This document shows, in pieces, positions 1 to 8,620 of a stretch of 17,063 nucleotides of DNA. The position numbers and the translations under genes were made by a program. Position 1 is the first letter of the stretch; every line of letters starts with the position of its first letter. The notes beneath the pieces were generated by a model. The model worked only from the letters and a program-made list of their open reading frames with translations. It was not told the DNA's origin and searched no databases. The DNA is from Gallionellaceae bacterium (lineage in GTDB: Bacteria > Pseudomonadota > Gammaproteobacteria > Burkholderiales > Gallionellaceae), in the NCBI GenBank assembly GCA_030646595.1, contig JAUSKS010000245.1, forward strand, positions 1 through 17,063, written 5' to 3'.

Positions 1-2
1 AA

Positions 3-731
3 GCGGCGTTCCAGCCCACCTATGTTTCGGAAAATCTGGTTCCGAACGGTTCCGGCTTTACTCAGACAGAACAAAACTTCTCCCTGTTCTGGGGGCTGGC
101 GGTCATGCTTTATGAAGCCACATTGATACCGAACGACACGCCGTTTGACAAATGGCGCGAAGGAACAGGAACCATCACCGCGCAGCAGCAACAGGGGCTG
201 GATGTATTCCTGAACAAAGGCGGATGTGCGGGTTGCCACGGCGGGCCGGAATTTACCAATGCTTCCATTCAGACTGGTGGGCGTGGTGATTTCACCAACA
301 CCGCCGTGCGTCCAGTGAGCGAAGACGGAGGGGTACAACCCGCCAACGATGGCGAATTCAAATCAAACACCATCCGCAACATCGAACTGACCGGGCCGTA
401 TTTCCACAACGGCGGATATTTGACCTTGCAGCAAACGGTGGATTTCTACAATCGTGGTGGCGACCATCCTAGTGGTTCTACTGATGCCCAGATCAAACCC
501 TTGGGCCTGACCACCGCCGAACAAACTGCCATGGTTGATTTCATGCTGACCCTGACCGACAACCGGGTGAAGTGTGAACAGGCACCGTTTGATCGTCCGT
601 CCATCAACATTCCGAATGGGCCTAGTCTGGCTGCGGTAGGCGCTGCCGGGCGTTGCAGTGCCACTGATCCTGGGATTACACCGTTTTTGTATACGGGTGA
701 TCCACAGTTTCATTTTCAAATGACGCCATAA
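3..731 (+). CDS. Di-haem cytochrome c peroxidase family protein, 3' part
   Basis: The reading frame is open from the window edge, so the true start lies upstream; about 242 C-terminal residues are visible. It contains one haem-c site (CAGCH, encoded near 226-240) and the family signature around ELTGPYFHNGGYLTLQQ followed by VDFYNRGGD, typical of the C-terminal haem domain of bacterial cytochrome c peroxidase/MauG-like proteins. These are periplasmic enzymes that reduce hydrogen peroxide or carry out related oxidations using two c-type haems; the other haem site would be upstream. The C-terminus has an extra proline/glycine-rich tail with a lone cysteine. An inverted-repeat structure follows before the next gene. 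The family is confident; the substrate is not known, because MauG-like paralogues have diverse roles. Confidence 0.85.
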   Translation, partial: AAFQPTYVSENLVPNGSGFTQTEQNFSLFWGLAVMLYEATLIPNDTPFDKWREGTGTITAQQQQGLDVFLNKGGCAGCHGGPEFTNASIQTGGRGDFTNTAVRPVSEDGGVQPANDGEFKSNTIRNIELTGPYFHNGGYLTLQQTVDFYNRGGDHPSGSTDAQIKPLGLTTAEQTAMVDFMLTLTDNRVKCEQAPFDRPSINIPNGPSLAAVGAAGRCSATDPGITPFLYTGDPQFHFQMTP

Positions 732-741
732 CGGGTGAGTT

Positions 742-808
742 TTGTGGCATCGATTGTGCGTTTGCCCGGTTGTGCGACGTCCGGGCGGCGCAGGATACGG
801 TGCCACAA
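742..808 (+). other. Nested inverted repeat between peroxidase and Delta-60 gene
   Basis: An outer stem pairs 742-752 with 798-808 (11 bp with one G-U), and an inner stem pairs GCCCGG at 764-769 with CCGGGC at 781-786. It begins 11 nt after the peroxidase stop and is followed by an A/T-rich stretch (AATCTTT..., then a T5 run), so it may end the upstream transcript. The tail is not a clean U-tract, so a structured 5' leader of the next gene is the alternative. Confidence 0.35.
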
Positions 809-852
809 TCTTTAAACTTAATCTTTTTGTTTATTAAATTTAGGAGGCTACT

Positions 853-2232
853 ATGTATCAGCATATCAAAGGTATCAGCTTACTGATGGTGTTCGGCGTG
901 TTATGCAGTTTGTTTTTAGTTCCAGGTGCAATGGCAGGCAAGGGCAGCCCACCTCCGGGATCGGGCAGCCTGGATGTATCGTTTGATTCTGATGGAAAGG
1001 TAGTCACAGATTTTGGCACTACTGTAGAAAGCGTGACGGCTGTAGCGATTCAGGCTGACGGAAAAATTGTTGCGGCCGGCTACGCCAGTACCGGCACGGG
1101 AAATTCCACTAACTTTGCAGTTGCGCGTTACCTTGCCAATGGCGCGCTGGATACCAGCTTTGGTGTGGGCGGCAAGGTCAGTACGCCTATTTTTAACAGC
1201 AATAATTTTAGCAATGTTGGCGATATGGTCATTCAAGCGGATGGGAAAATTATCCTGGCTGGTTATGTCACGGTTGGATCTTCTGCCGACGCTGGAGGGT
1301 CCAGCATCTGGAATCAAGATTTTGCCTTGGTTCGTTATAACACGGACGGTAGTCTGGATAGCGCCTTTGGTTCTGGTGGTATTGTTACTACCTCCCTTAG
1401 TCCAAATGAAGATGTCATTCAGTACATTGAACTTCAGGCAGATGGCAGGATTGTCGTGACTGGCTACACGGTGCTGTACACAAATTGTAATTGGGGGTGC
1501 AGCAGTGCATCCAATGCTGTTTTAGCCCGCTACAACACGAATGGCAGTCGCGATTCCAATTTTGGCAGCCAAGGCAGTGTGATTATTACTGACGGCGCTT
1601 TAAATGGGTTAGCCATTCAAAGCAGTGACGGAAAAATCGTTGTAGCAGGCACGGTTCTCAATGCATCGGTTTATACCCCCGTGTTAAGACGATTTAATAC
1701 AAATGGTGCGTTGGACAGCACTTTTGGCTCAAATGGCTTGGCCGCAATTCCAAATCAAGCTTCTACATATACCGCTATACAAGGCGATGGCAAGATTGTC
1801 GTTGCTGGAAAAACATTTGATCTTGCCCGTTTCAATAGCAACGGTACGCTGGATACGACCTTTGGTTCGAATGGCGCAGTGAGCACCAGTGTATTTGGCA
1901 GCGAAGGCAGCAGCAATGCGTTAGCGCTCGATGGCAGCGACCGGATTGTATTGGCGGGCAGGAAAACCTATGCGCCAGTATGCGGCAGGAGAGGTTGTAC
2001 GGCTGTTTACGACACCTTTGCCCTGGCACGCTATAGCAGCAATGGTGCTGTGGACACCACTTTTGGCAGTAGCGGCAAGGTTACTACAGACATTGGCGTT
2101 TTAAATGACGAGGCACGAGGACTCGCAATTCAGGCCGACGGCAAAATTGTAGCAGGAGGACTTGCTAACAATGGCACGGATATTAATTACGACCGCAGGG
2201 ATGATTTCGGATTGGCGCGTTATTTGCCGTAG
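853..2232 (+). CDS. Exported Delta-60 repeat protein (first copy)
   Basis: A 459-aa protein. An AGGAGG ribosome binding site at 842-847 fixes the ATG. Residues 1-29 form a Sec signal peptide with a hydrophobic core and a likely AMA cleavage site. From about residue 37 to the end it consists of Delta-60 repeats: each unit has a (L/V/R)D-x-(S/T/A/N)-F-(G/D) motif, then a beta segment with ADGKIV-like sequence and a (L/V)ARY strand. I count seven motifs (LDVSFD, LDTSFG, LDSAFG, RDSNFG, LDSTFG, LDTTFG, VDTTFG). Such proteins are predicted beta-propellers in the periplasm or outside the cell; no enzyme residues or sorting tail are visible, and the function is unknown. A paralogue lies at 4669-5985 with an SBBP protein between them. 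Confidence 0.85.
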   Translation: MYQHIKGISLLMVFGVLCSLFLVPGAMAGKGSPPPGSGSLDVSFDSDGKVVTDFGTTVESVTAVAIQADGKIVAAGYASTGTGNSTNFAVARYLANGALDTSFGVGGKVSTPIFNSNNFSNVGDMVIQADGKIILAGYVTVGSSADAGGSSIWNQDFALVRYNTDGSLDSAFGSGGIVTTSLSPNEDVIQYIELQADGRIVVTGYTVLYTNCNWGCSSASNAVLARYNTNGSRDSNFGSQGSVIITDGALNGLAIQSSDGKIVVAGTVLNASVYTPVLRRFNTNGALDSTFGSNGLAAIPNQASTYTAIQGDGKIVVAGKTFDLARFNSNGTLDTTFGSNGAVSTSVFGSEGSSNALALDGSDRIVLAGRKTYAPVCGRRGCTAVYDTFALARYSSNGAVDTTFGSSGKVTTDIGVLNDEARGLAIQADGKIVAGGLANNGTDINYDRRDDFGLARYLP

Positions 2233-2252
2233 GCTGCAGGGGGAGTATTAAA

Positions 2253-2269
2253 CTGCCCCGTCGAGGCAG
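2253..2269 (+). terminator. Weak hairpin after first Delta-60 gene
   Basis: CTGCC at 2253-2257 pairs with GGCAG at 2265-2269 around a 7-nt loop, 20 nt after the stop codon. There is no T-tract, so termination here is uncertain. Confidence 0.25.
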
Positions 2270-2353
2270 ACTGTTGACCCCTCTCCATCGGTTACAGCCT
2301 GAATGTCACCAATGATTTCCTGTGGGCGAGGTATAACCCGTAGTACTTCTGTA

Positions 2354-2381
2354 AAGAAGCCTTCCAATGAGGGGGCTTCTT
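2354..2381 (+). terminator. Hairpin, possible terminator
   Basis: AAGAAGCC at 2354-2361 pairs perfectly with GGCTTCTT at 2374-2381 around a 12-nt loop. It lies in the 291-bp gap between the first Delta-60 gene and the SBBP gene. The right arm ends in TTCTT but no U-tract follows. Apart from these hairpins and the RBS at 2511-2518 I see nothing else definite in this gap. Confidence 0.4.
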
Positions 2382-2523
2382 CCACAACACATGCGATATT
2401 ACGCTGCTAATTTACGGATGTTTAAGGAAACGCGCAAGATATTCTTTGCATCGCAAGAAAGTTAGCGTTTTTGGTTTAGTAGTCTTTCTTATTAATCGCA
2501 GTCAATTATTTAAGGAGATAACT

Positions 2524-4605
2524 ATGTTACGCACCGCTATTTGTCTTACATCTTTTTTCATATTTACCCTTCCCGCCGCAAGTGCCAATCAGCTTCCGCT
2601 GACCAAGCCGGCCGTCCAACAACAAATTGCCGGGATCAGCATTCCCTTTGTTACCAATAAAGGGCAAACCGATAGCCAGGTAAAATTTTACGCCCAGACC
2701 TTGGGCGGTAGTGTGTTTGTTACCAATAAGGGAGAAATTGTTTATGCACTACCGCAAGCGGGTGGAACCCAATCCGTAGCATTGCGCGAGACCTTTGTTG
2801 GCGGCATACACAGTGTGCGTGGGGAAAATTCCTCAAATGTGGTGGTGAGCGATTTTCGCGGCAATGACACGTCCCGCTGGCAAACAAAGTCGCCAACCTA
2901 TGAGCAAATCGGCCTAACCGGGAAACAAGTGACCTTAAAACTCAAGGCTCAAGGCCGCAACGTAGAGAAGTTTTTTCACATTAAAGCGGGGGGAGATAGC
3001 AAAGACATTCAAGTTAAGTTGTCCGGCGCGCAAACACTGCAAGTGAATGATCGCGGCGAGCTGGAAGCCAGTACCGAACTGGGGACAGCCACTTTCACCA
3101 AACCTGTGGCTTATCAGGACATAGCTGGGCAACGGCATGCTGTGCCGGTAGCCTATGTTGTACAGGGGCTGTCTTATGGTTTCAAAGTGGGTGACTATGA
3201 TCGCACACACGAACTGGTGATAGACCCGCTGCTGGCCTCGACTTTTCTGGGTGGTAGTGGCAATGACAGTGCTGAGGATATTGCCCTGGATCGTATGGGC
3301 AACGTGTTCGTGACCGGGACGACATACTCCATGGATTTTCCCACCTCACCCCATGCCTATAACGGAGCTTACAACGGCGGCAGCAGCGACGTATTCATCG
3401 CCAAGCTAAATAGCGACCTGACTCAGTTGATGGCAGCCACCTATTTGGGCGCGAGTGGTGATGACACCGCCACTGGCATTACCATTGACGCCAGAGGTAT
3501 GGTGTACGTGACGGGTTATACCTCATCTACTAATTTCCCCACCACCCGCGGTGCTTTTGACAGGAGCTTTAACAGCATAGGCAGCTACCGTGACGCCTTT
3601 GTCTCCAAGCTGGACAATAATCTGGGCAGGTTATCAGCCTCGACCTATTTGGGCAGCAACTATGGAGATGAAGCTTACGATATTTTTATGGCACCGGACG
3701 GCTCGGTCATCGTTACCGGACGCACCTATTCAGATTTTTTTCCGGTCACCGCCAGTGCCTACGATACCACCCTGAGCGGGACTTCCACCGACAGTTTTGT
3801 CACCCGATTGGATAATAAGTTGAGCACGTTACTGGCCTCTACCCTGCTGGGCGGTGAAGGCTATGACTGGGCTTATGCCGGTGCGGTGGATGGCGGCGGC
3901 AATATCTACATCACCGGCTGGACTGACTCGTCGGACTTCCCCACCACCCCTGGCGCATATGACCCAAGCTTTGGGTTGCGCACAGATGTGTTTGTATCAA
4001 AATTCAATTTTAATTTGACCACGCTCAGTGCATCCACCTATCTCGGCGGTATTGATCTGGAAGAAGGCCACGGCATTGCGGTAGATGGCACGGGCAATGT
4101 TTATGTGACTGGATTTACTTCCTCCACAGATTTCCCCACCACTGCGGGTGCCTACGACACCACCTTGGGCAATTTCGCCACCAATGCTTTCGTATCCAAA
4201 CTGAACAACGGTTTGACGGCGCTCTCTGCTTCCACCTTCCTTGGCGGTAGCACGGATGATGAGGGGTACGGCTTGGCTTTGGATAGTGGTGGCAATGTCT
4301 ATGTGTCAGGCCGTACGCAATCTGCAGATTTCCCCACTACAACGAGCGCTTACGACACCAGCTACAACGGCAGTTGGGATGTCTTTCTATCCAAGCTGAA
4401 CAATGGACTGAGCAGCCTGCTGGCCTCCACTTACCTGGGCGGGTCGGTGGATGACGTTACTTACAATTTGGTGCTGGATGGCAACAGCAATGTTTATACC
4501 GCCGGCAAGACCAGCTCCAGCAATTTCCCCACCACACCCGGCGCATATGACACCACGCTGGGTTACGCCGATGCTTTTGTATCCAAGCTGGGTAGTGGGC
4601 TGTAG
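2524..4605 (+). CDS. Exported SBBP (beta-propeller) repeat protein
   Basis: A 693-aa protein. The start is set at 2524 rather than 2446 because AAGGAGA at 2512-2518 is well spaced from this ATG and the product then begins with a good Sec signal peptide (cleavage probably after ASA, about residue 22). Residues ~30-235 match the N-terminal domain often found before SBBP repeats (FVTNKGQTDSQVKFYAQT). Residues ~238-693 hold seven SBBP units, each opening with S-T-(Y/F/L)-LGG and containing GNVYVTG and DFPTT-x-x-AYD motifs. The seven units suggest one seven-bladed propeller. These proteins are exported and of unknown function, perhaps structural or ligand binding. A strong hairpin follows. It sits between two Delta-60 paralogues on the same strand. 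Confidence 0.87.
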   Translation: MLRTAICLTSFFIFTLPAASANQLPLTKPAVQQQIAGISIPFVTNKGQTDSQVKFYAQTLGGSVFVTNKGEIVYALPQAGGTQSVALRETFVGGIHSVRGENSSNVVVSDFRGNDTSRWQTKSPTYEQIGLTGKQVTLKLKAQGRNVEKFFHIKAGGDSKDIQVKLSGAQTLQVNDRGELEASTELGTATFTKPVAYQDIAGQRHAVPVAYVVQGLSYGFKVGDYDRTHELVIDPLLASTFLGGSGNDSAEDIALDRMGNVFVTGTTYSMDFPTSPHAYNGAYNGGSSDVFIAKLNSDLTQLMAATYLGASGDDTATGITIDARGMVYVTGYTSSTNFPTTRGAFDRSFNSIGSYRDAFVSKLDNNLGRLSASTYLGSNYGDEAYDIFMAPDGSVIVTGRTYSDFFPVTASAYDTTLSGTSTDSFVTRLDNKLSTLLASTLLGGEGYDWAYAGAVDGGGNIYITGWTDSSDFPTTPGAYDPSFGLRTDVFVSKFNFNLTTLSASTYLGGIDLEEGHGIAVDGTGNVYVTGFTSSTDFPTTAGAYDTTLGNFATNAFVSKLNNGLTALSASTFLGGSTDDEGYGLALDSGGNVYVSGRTQSADFPTTTSAYDTSYNGSWDVFLSKLNNGLSSLLASTYLGGSVDDVTYNLVLDGNSNVYTAGKTSSSNFPTTPGAYDTTLGYADAFVSKLGSGL

Positions 4606-4614
4606 CAACAAACC

Positions 4615-4635
4615 ACCCCCTGCGTCGCAGGGGGT
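4615..4635 (+). terminator. Intrinsic terminator-like hairpin after SBBP gene
   Basis: A perfect 9-bp GC-rich stem (ACCCCCTGC at 4615-4623 with GCAGGGGGT at 4627-4635) with a 3-nt loop starts 10 nt past the stop and is followed by ATTTCTT. The U-tract is short, so some read-through into the next Delta-60 gene is possible. Confidence 0.65.
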
Positions 4636-4668
4636 ATTTCTTACCCGTTTAATTTAAGGAGGAATATC

Positions 4669-5985
4669 ATGAAATGCACTTCATCGAACATCCGATTCTT
4701 TCCAGGCGCCTGCCTATTACTTGCCTTGTTCTGCACCCCAGCCTGGGGCGCTGGAGGGGGTGGCCCTGCACCCGGCAGTCTGGATGGCACTTTTGGCAGT
4801 GGCGGCAAGGTCATTACGGATTTGGGGAATGCCTATGAGGTCGGCACCGGGGTTGCAGTACAGACCGACGGGAAAATTATTGTCGTGGGCAGTGTCAGCG
4901 CTTCCAATACATTCGACATTGACCTGGCCGTGGTCCGTTATACCGCAGCGGGTATTTTGGATGGTGACTTTGGCACCAACGGTGTGACGATCATCCCGCT
5001 AGGCGCAACATATAGCCCAAAGTGTAGTGTCGTGATTCAGAGTAATGGCGGAATCATTGTTGGCTGCAGCTCCTCCAGCAATAGCTCCACCTTTAGTTCC
5101 ACCATAAACCGGCTTACTTCAACCGGTGTAGTTGATTCCAGCTTTGGGTCAAATGGGGTTGCCACCACGAACATCAATATACAAGGCATCGGGCTGCAAG
5201 GCGATCAGATCATCATAGGCGGGACTTACGCTGCCGGAAATGGATCGGATTACGATTTCGCCGCCGCTCGCTACACGCCGAGTGGGGTGCTTGATACCAG
5301 CTTTGGAACGAATGGCTTGGCAACCGCCGATTTCAACTCCACGCTCGACTACGCCCTGGCTATGGCGATGGGGCCGAACAATGAAATCGTGGTTTCCGGT
5401 TTCAGCTACCAGAGCGGCACCGGCGAAGACTTCGCTATTGCACGGTTTACCTCCAACGGCGTACTGGATACCAGCTTTGATGGTGACGGCAAGATCACCA
5501 CCAACTTTGGCACCACCCAAATACCCGCCACAGGCGAGCGTGCTTACGCCGTAGCGGTGCAAACTGACGGCAAAATTGTCGCCGCTGGCAGTTCGACTGG
5601 CGAGGTAATTGCGCTGGCCCGCTACAAAGCAAGCGGCGGCTTGGATACCTCTTTTGACCGCGACGGAAAAGTGACGACCGCCATCAACAATGGGGCAAGG
5701 GCGAACGCGGTCGTTATTCAGCCGGATGGCAAGATCGTGGTGGGTGGGTTAGCCACCGTGATTGTGAGCGATGCGGGAGGCAATCACTACCTGAACGATT
5801 TCGCGCTGGTGCGCTATACCTCAACCGGAGGGCGCGACAGCGGGTTCGGTAACAAGGGAGTAGTCACCACCCAATTTACTGGACGTTACGCTCAAGTAAA
5901 TGCGCTTGCACTGCAGACGAATGGCAAGATCATTGCAGCCGGGCAGAGCTATGGCGATTTTTCTGTGGCGCGGTATAACCCATAA
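4669..5985 (+). CDS. Exported Delta-60 repeat protein (second copy)
   Basis: A 438-aa protein. AAGGAGG at 4656-4662 precedes the ATG. The N-terminus is a Sec signal peptide (hydrophobic residues ~10-25, likely cleavage near AWG). The rest, from about residue 35, is Delta-60 repeats. I count seven motifs (LDGTFG, LDGDFG, VDSSFG, LDTSFG, LDTSFD, LDTSFD, RDSGFG) with (Q/A)TDGKIV and (L/I)AR(Y/F) strands. It shares its architecture with the protein at 853-2232, including the Gly/Pro-rich linker before the first repeat, so the two probably arose by duplication. No catalytic residues are visible and the ends carry no sorting signal. The function is unknown; a secreted or periplasmic propeller is the best description. 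Confidence 0.85.
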   Translation: MKCTSSNIRFFPGACLLLALFCTPAWGAGGGGPAPGSLDGTFGSGGKVITDLGNAYEVGTGVAVQTDGKIIVVGSVSASNTFDIDLAVVRYTAAGILDGDFGTNGVTIIPLGATYSPKCSVVIQSNGGIIVGCSSSSNSSTFSSTINRLTSTGVVDSSFGSNGVATTNINIQGIGLQGDQIIIGGTYAAGNGSDYDFAAARYTPSGVLDTSFGTNGLATADFNSTLDYALAMAMGPNNEIVVSGFSYQSGTGEDFAIARFTSNGVLDTSFDGDGKITTNFGTTQIPATGERAYAVAVQTDGKIVAAGSSTGEVIALARYKASGGLDTSFDRDGKVTTAINNGARANAVVIQPDGKIVVGGLATVIVSDAGGNHYLNDFALVRYTSTGGRDSGFGNKGVVTTQFTGRYAQVNALALQTNGKIIAAGQSYGDFSVARYNP

Positions 5986-6034
5986 ATGAATAGAGGTAAC
6001 TTTTCCGCAATCAACAGATAAAAGGAGCATTAAA

Positions 6035-7084
6035 ATGTTAAAGTACAAATGCGGTTTTTATATTTTTGCTATTTTGTTTGCCTTCATCGTCAGTCCATCT
6101 CAAGGACTGGCCGCTGCCGCCGCGCCCAAAGCCAAGATCATCGTGGCTAAGAGCGGCGGCAATTACACCACCATTACCGCAGCATTGAATGCCATTACAC
6201 CCAGCGCTAGCAATCCCTACATTATTGAAGTGTGGCCGGGAACCTATGCCGAAAATATCACCATGAAAAGCTATGTGACACTACAAGGTTCTGGGACGAG
6301 CGTGACAGTAATACGTTCTCCCACGACGGCGGGGTATCTCGTCAACGTGATTGAAATCGGAAGCCTGACAGGAGTAAGTATCGCAGGCTTTACTATTACT
6401 GGATCCGGTGGTTATGGTGCGGGTATTAACATATCCACAGGTGCTTCGTCGGTTAGTATTCGCAATAACACCATTACCGGGAATATTTTTGGAGGGATTA
6501 CTACTCGAAGCCCTACCACTATCATGGACAACACCATCACAAGCAATGGGAACGATGGCATTTCTTTCGATAGTGCTCAGACTATAAGAGATAACATCAT
6601 TTCCAATAATGGCAGCGACGGCATTGATTGCTATACCCCAGACAGCGAAGTAATCATTACTGGCAATACTATCTCCGGCAATTCGATACACGGGGTGCAG
6701 TGCAATGTTGCTTCTATGACTTTTACCAATAATACGGTTACAGGCAATGGCGGCACTACAGGGTCTTATTACGCCGTCCAGCTATATAGCAAGAATGGCA
6801 TGATTAGCGGCAATAAGATTACCGACAACAAAGGTCACGGCATCGAAACAGGCTCTTGGTGGGGAGGGCTGGTTACTGTTACTGACAACAAGATCACCGG
6901 CAATGGTGGAACAGGCATATTTGATAATCCGGGCATGGTGATACTGCATAACAATATTACCAATAATGGATTAGATGTTAGTGCCAATAATTTATCCAGC
7001 ATCAGCTTTAATGTTTTTGATACCACCGCAGGTGTAGTCAAAGGCGCATATAACCTGAAATCCGATGCTACTCCCTGGCCATAA
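6035..7084 (+). CDS. Exported right-handed beta-helix repeat protein
   Basis: A 349-aa protein. AAGGAGC at 6022-6028 supports the ATG. Residues 1-27 are a signal peptide (hydrophobic core, likely cleavage near GLA). Residues ~35-80 (KSGGNYTTITAALNAI, then EVWPGTYAENI) resemble the opening of pectinesterase-like/DUF1565 beta-helix proteins. Residues ~95-330 contain many short GN(T/K)ITGN-x-x-(D/H)GI coils, as in NosD/parallel beta-helix repeats (PbH1). No clear polysaccharide lyase or esterase active-site signature is seen, so it may bind or scaffold polysaccharide rather than cleave it. It is the last member of the exported-repeat cluster and is followed by a strong hairpin. Confidence 0.8.
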   Translation: MLKYKCGFYIFAILFAFIVSPSQGLAAAAAPKAKIIVAKSGGNYTTITAALNAITPSASNPYIIEVWPGTYAENITMKSYVTLQGSGTSVTVIRSPTTAGYLVNVIEIGSLTGVSIAGFTITGSGGYGAGINISTGASSVSIRNNTITGNIFGGITTRSPTTIMDNTITSNGNDGISFDSAQTIRDNIISNNGSDGIDCYTPDSEVIITGNTISGNSIHGVQCNVASMTFTNNTVTGNGGTTGSYYAVQLYSKNGMISGNKITDNKGHGIETGSWWGGLVTVTDNKITGNGGTGIFDNPGMVILHNNITNNGLDVSANNLSSISFNVFDTTAGVVKGAYNLKSDATPWP

Positions 7085-7099
7085 ATTTCAAAATGAAGT

Positions 7100-7118
7100 C
7101 CCCCGGCTTTGCCGGGGG
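7100..7118 (+). terminator. GC-rich hairpin after beta-helix gene
   Basis: CCCCCGGC at 7100-7107 pairs perfectly with GCCGGGGG at 7111-7118 around a TTT loop, 15 nt after the stop. No U-tract follows, so it may act as a 3'-end stabiliser as much as a terminator. It marks the end of the exported-protein cluster. Confidence 0.55.
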
Positions 7119-7208
7119 GTTAGCGGGTAACTACAATTAGCATAAGGAAGCATTGCATGATGTAGAATAGGAGTTGCATTAAAGCAATAAAAGGGAGGGA
7201 TAAATGCA

Positions 7209-7460
7209 ATGTTTAACCGGCAAGCTGTTTTACAAACGCTGAAATGCGGCAACGATCAATACCCCACCATACTGGAAGAAAAATTTCCCCATGTGCTGAC
7301 AAAAATTCTGGCGCTATGGGGCACCCCTGAACTAGATGTGTATGTAGCCGACTTGCTTCAACCCAATGGCCGTAGTGGCGGCAGGCTGGATCGCGATGGT
7401 TTCCCGCCTGGCGCAGCGGCAGAAATTTTCAAGCTGGGCATGTTGCACAGAAAAAAATAA
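7209..7460 (+). CDS. Small hypothetical protein, 83 aa
   Basis: I do not recognise this family. The ATG at 7209 has a GGGAGGG ribosome binding site at 7193-7199; another ATG at 7204 is out of frame. The product is soluble, with no signal peptide or membrane segment. It has a short N-terminal helix, a central stretch ending in LWGTPELDVYVADLL, and a C-terminal part with Arg/Gly-rich GRSGGRLDRDGFPPG before a final helix containing AAAEIFKLGML. The layout resembles small regulatory or accessory proteins but no function is claimed. It is 53 nt upstream of the NYN-domain gene on the same strand, so the two may be co-transcribed. Confidence 0.7.
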   Translation: MFNRQAVLQTLKCGNDQYPTILEEKFPHVLTKILALWGTPELDVYVADLLQPNGRSGGRLDRDGFPPGAAAEIFKLGMLHRKK

Positions 7461-7513
7461 TCAGTCGCGTGGCTGAACCTGGACTCATATTAGAAAGAAA
7501 ATAGGAGACCCAA

Positions 7514-8338
7514 ATGGCAGCTCAACCCGAAATTACCAACATGGCATTGTTCTGCGATTTCGAGAACGTGGCGCTGGGGGTGCGCGATGCCAAATACGCG
7601 CAATTCGATATCAAGAAAGTGTTGGAACGCCTGCTGCTCAAGGGCAGCATCGTCGTCAAAAAAGCCTATTGCGACTGGGATCGCTACAAGGAATTCAAGG
7701 CCACCATGCACGAAGCAGCCTTTGAGCTGATCGAGATTCCGCATGTACGCCAGTCGGGCAAAAACTCAGCCGACATCCGCATGGTGGTGGACGCACTCGA
7801 CCTCTGCTATACCAAAGCCCATGTGGATACCTTTGTCATCATCAGCGGCGACTCGGATTTTTCGCCATTGGTTTCCAAGCTGCGCGAGAACAACAAATAC
7901 GTAATCGGCATCGGTGTCAAAGACTCGACCTCAGATTTGCTGCGCGCCAACTGCGACGAATTTATTTATTACGACGATCTGGTGCGTGCGCAGGAAGCGA
8001 AACAAAAACGCACCGAGAAAAAAACACCAGTAAAAACCGCAGCAGGAAAAACCAAACCATCGCCCATAAAAAGTGAAGACGATAAACGTCAGGAAGCACT
8101 CGATTTCATAGTCGAGACGGTGGAAGCCTTGATCACTGAGCGCGGCTCGGATGAAAAAATCTGGGGCTCCATGGTCAAGACCACCATGCAGCGCCGCAAG
8201 CCAGGCTTTGCCGAATCGTATTACGGCTATCGCTCGTTCAAGGAGCTAGTCGAAGATGCGCAGAAACGCAAACTGTTAGTGGTAGTGCGGGATGAAAAGT
8301 CGGGGCAGTATACGATTAGGTTGCCAGCAGTTGATTGA
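7514..8338 (+). CDS. NYN-domain (LabA/DUF88-like) protein with OST-HTH-like C-terminus
   Basis: A 274-aa protein with AGGAGA at 7503-7508 before the ATG. Residues ~10-158 form a NYN (PIN-like) nuclease domain: CDFENVA with D15 and N18, SADIRMVVDA with D87 and D93, and SGDSDFSPL with D113 and D115. These acidic residues form the metal site in this family, so an RNase is expected, although substrates of bacterial LabA-like proteins are mostly unknown. Residues ~160-195 are a charged Lys-rich linker. Residues ~195-270 (FIVETVEALI, MVKTTMQRRKPGF, YRSFKELVEDAQ, LLVVVRD) fit an OST-HTH/LOTUS RNA-binding domain. The protein is cytoplasmic. The downstream edge of the gene meets a dispersed repeat about 45 nt after the stop. 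Confidence 0.88.
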   Translation: MAAQPEITNMALFCDFENVALGVRDAKYAQFDIKKVLERLLLKGSIVVKKAYCDWDRYKEFKATMHEAAFELIEIPHVRQSGKNSADIRMVVDALDLCYTKAHVDTFVIISGDSDFSPLVSKLRENNKYVIGIGVKDSTSDLLRANCDEFIYYDDLVRAQEAKQKRTEKKTPVKTAAGKTKPSPIKSEDDKRQEALDFIVETVEALITERGSDEKIWGSMVKTTMQRRKPGFAESYYGYRSFKELVEDAQKRKLLVVVRDEKSGQYTIRLPAVD

Positions 8339-8381
8339 TTGTTGCGGAGGGAAGGCTGACAACAATAAGCGAGGCAAAACC

Positions 8382-8397
8382 GTCGGGGTTGCCCGAC
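8382..8397 (+). other. Outer hairpin of left repeat copy
   Basis: GTCGGG at 8382-8387 pairs with CCCGAC at 8392-8397 around GTTG. It sits just outside repeat block A and mirrors the hairpin at 10447-10463 on the other side of the island. It may also act at the 3' end of the NYN gene, but no U-tract is present. Confidence 0.45.
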
Positions 8398-8404
8398 AGC
8401 AAGC

Positions 8405-8620
8405 CACTTTTTCTTGCGTCGCCAAGAAAAAGTAACCAAAAAGAAGGCGACCCCGGTTTACCGCCCTGCGTGTGTTGTTGGGGCTTCAGCCCCTTACAAC
8501 CACGGCGTACTTCCTGCGGGTACTACGGGTTCCCTCGATCAGCCACAAGCAAGCGGGGCTGCGCAACTCGCCCTGGCGGGGCGCACACCCCGCGCCCCAC
8601 TGCGGAGCTCAAACAGTGCT
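8405..8620 (+). repeat. Dispersed GC-rich repeat, left copy
   Basis: This copy is inverted relative to 10279-10439. Block A (8405-8459, 55 bp) matches the reverse complement of 10385-10439 with one mismatch. Block B (8532-8620, 89 bp) matches the reverse complement of 10279-10367 with one mismatch. The 72-bp segment between the blocks here contains a GGGGC-TTCA-GCCCC hairpin (8480-8493) and is replaced by only 17 bp in the right copy. Block A reads as a Lys-rich pseudo-peptide in translation (RRQEKVTKKKATP), a pattern I recall from spurious ORFs in many proteobacterial genomes, so the overlapping ORFs here are not treated as genes. Block B contains the stem GGGGCGC/GCGCCCC (8579-8599). Confidence 0.85.

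Noticed and set aside
2446..2523. Upstream start of the SBBP gene at 2446
   Set aside because: No signal peptide at the N-terminus and no ribosome binding site; ATG 2524 has both.
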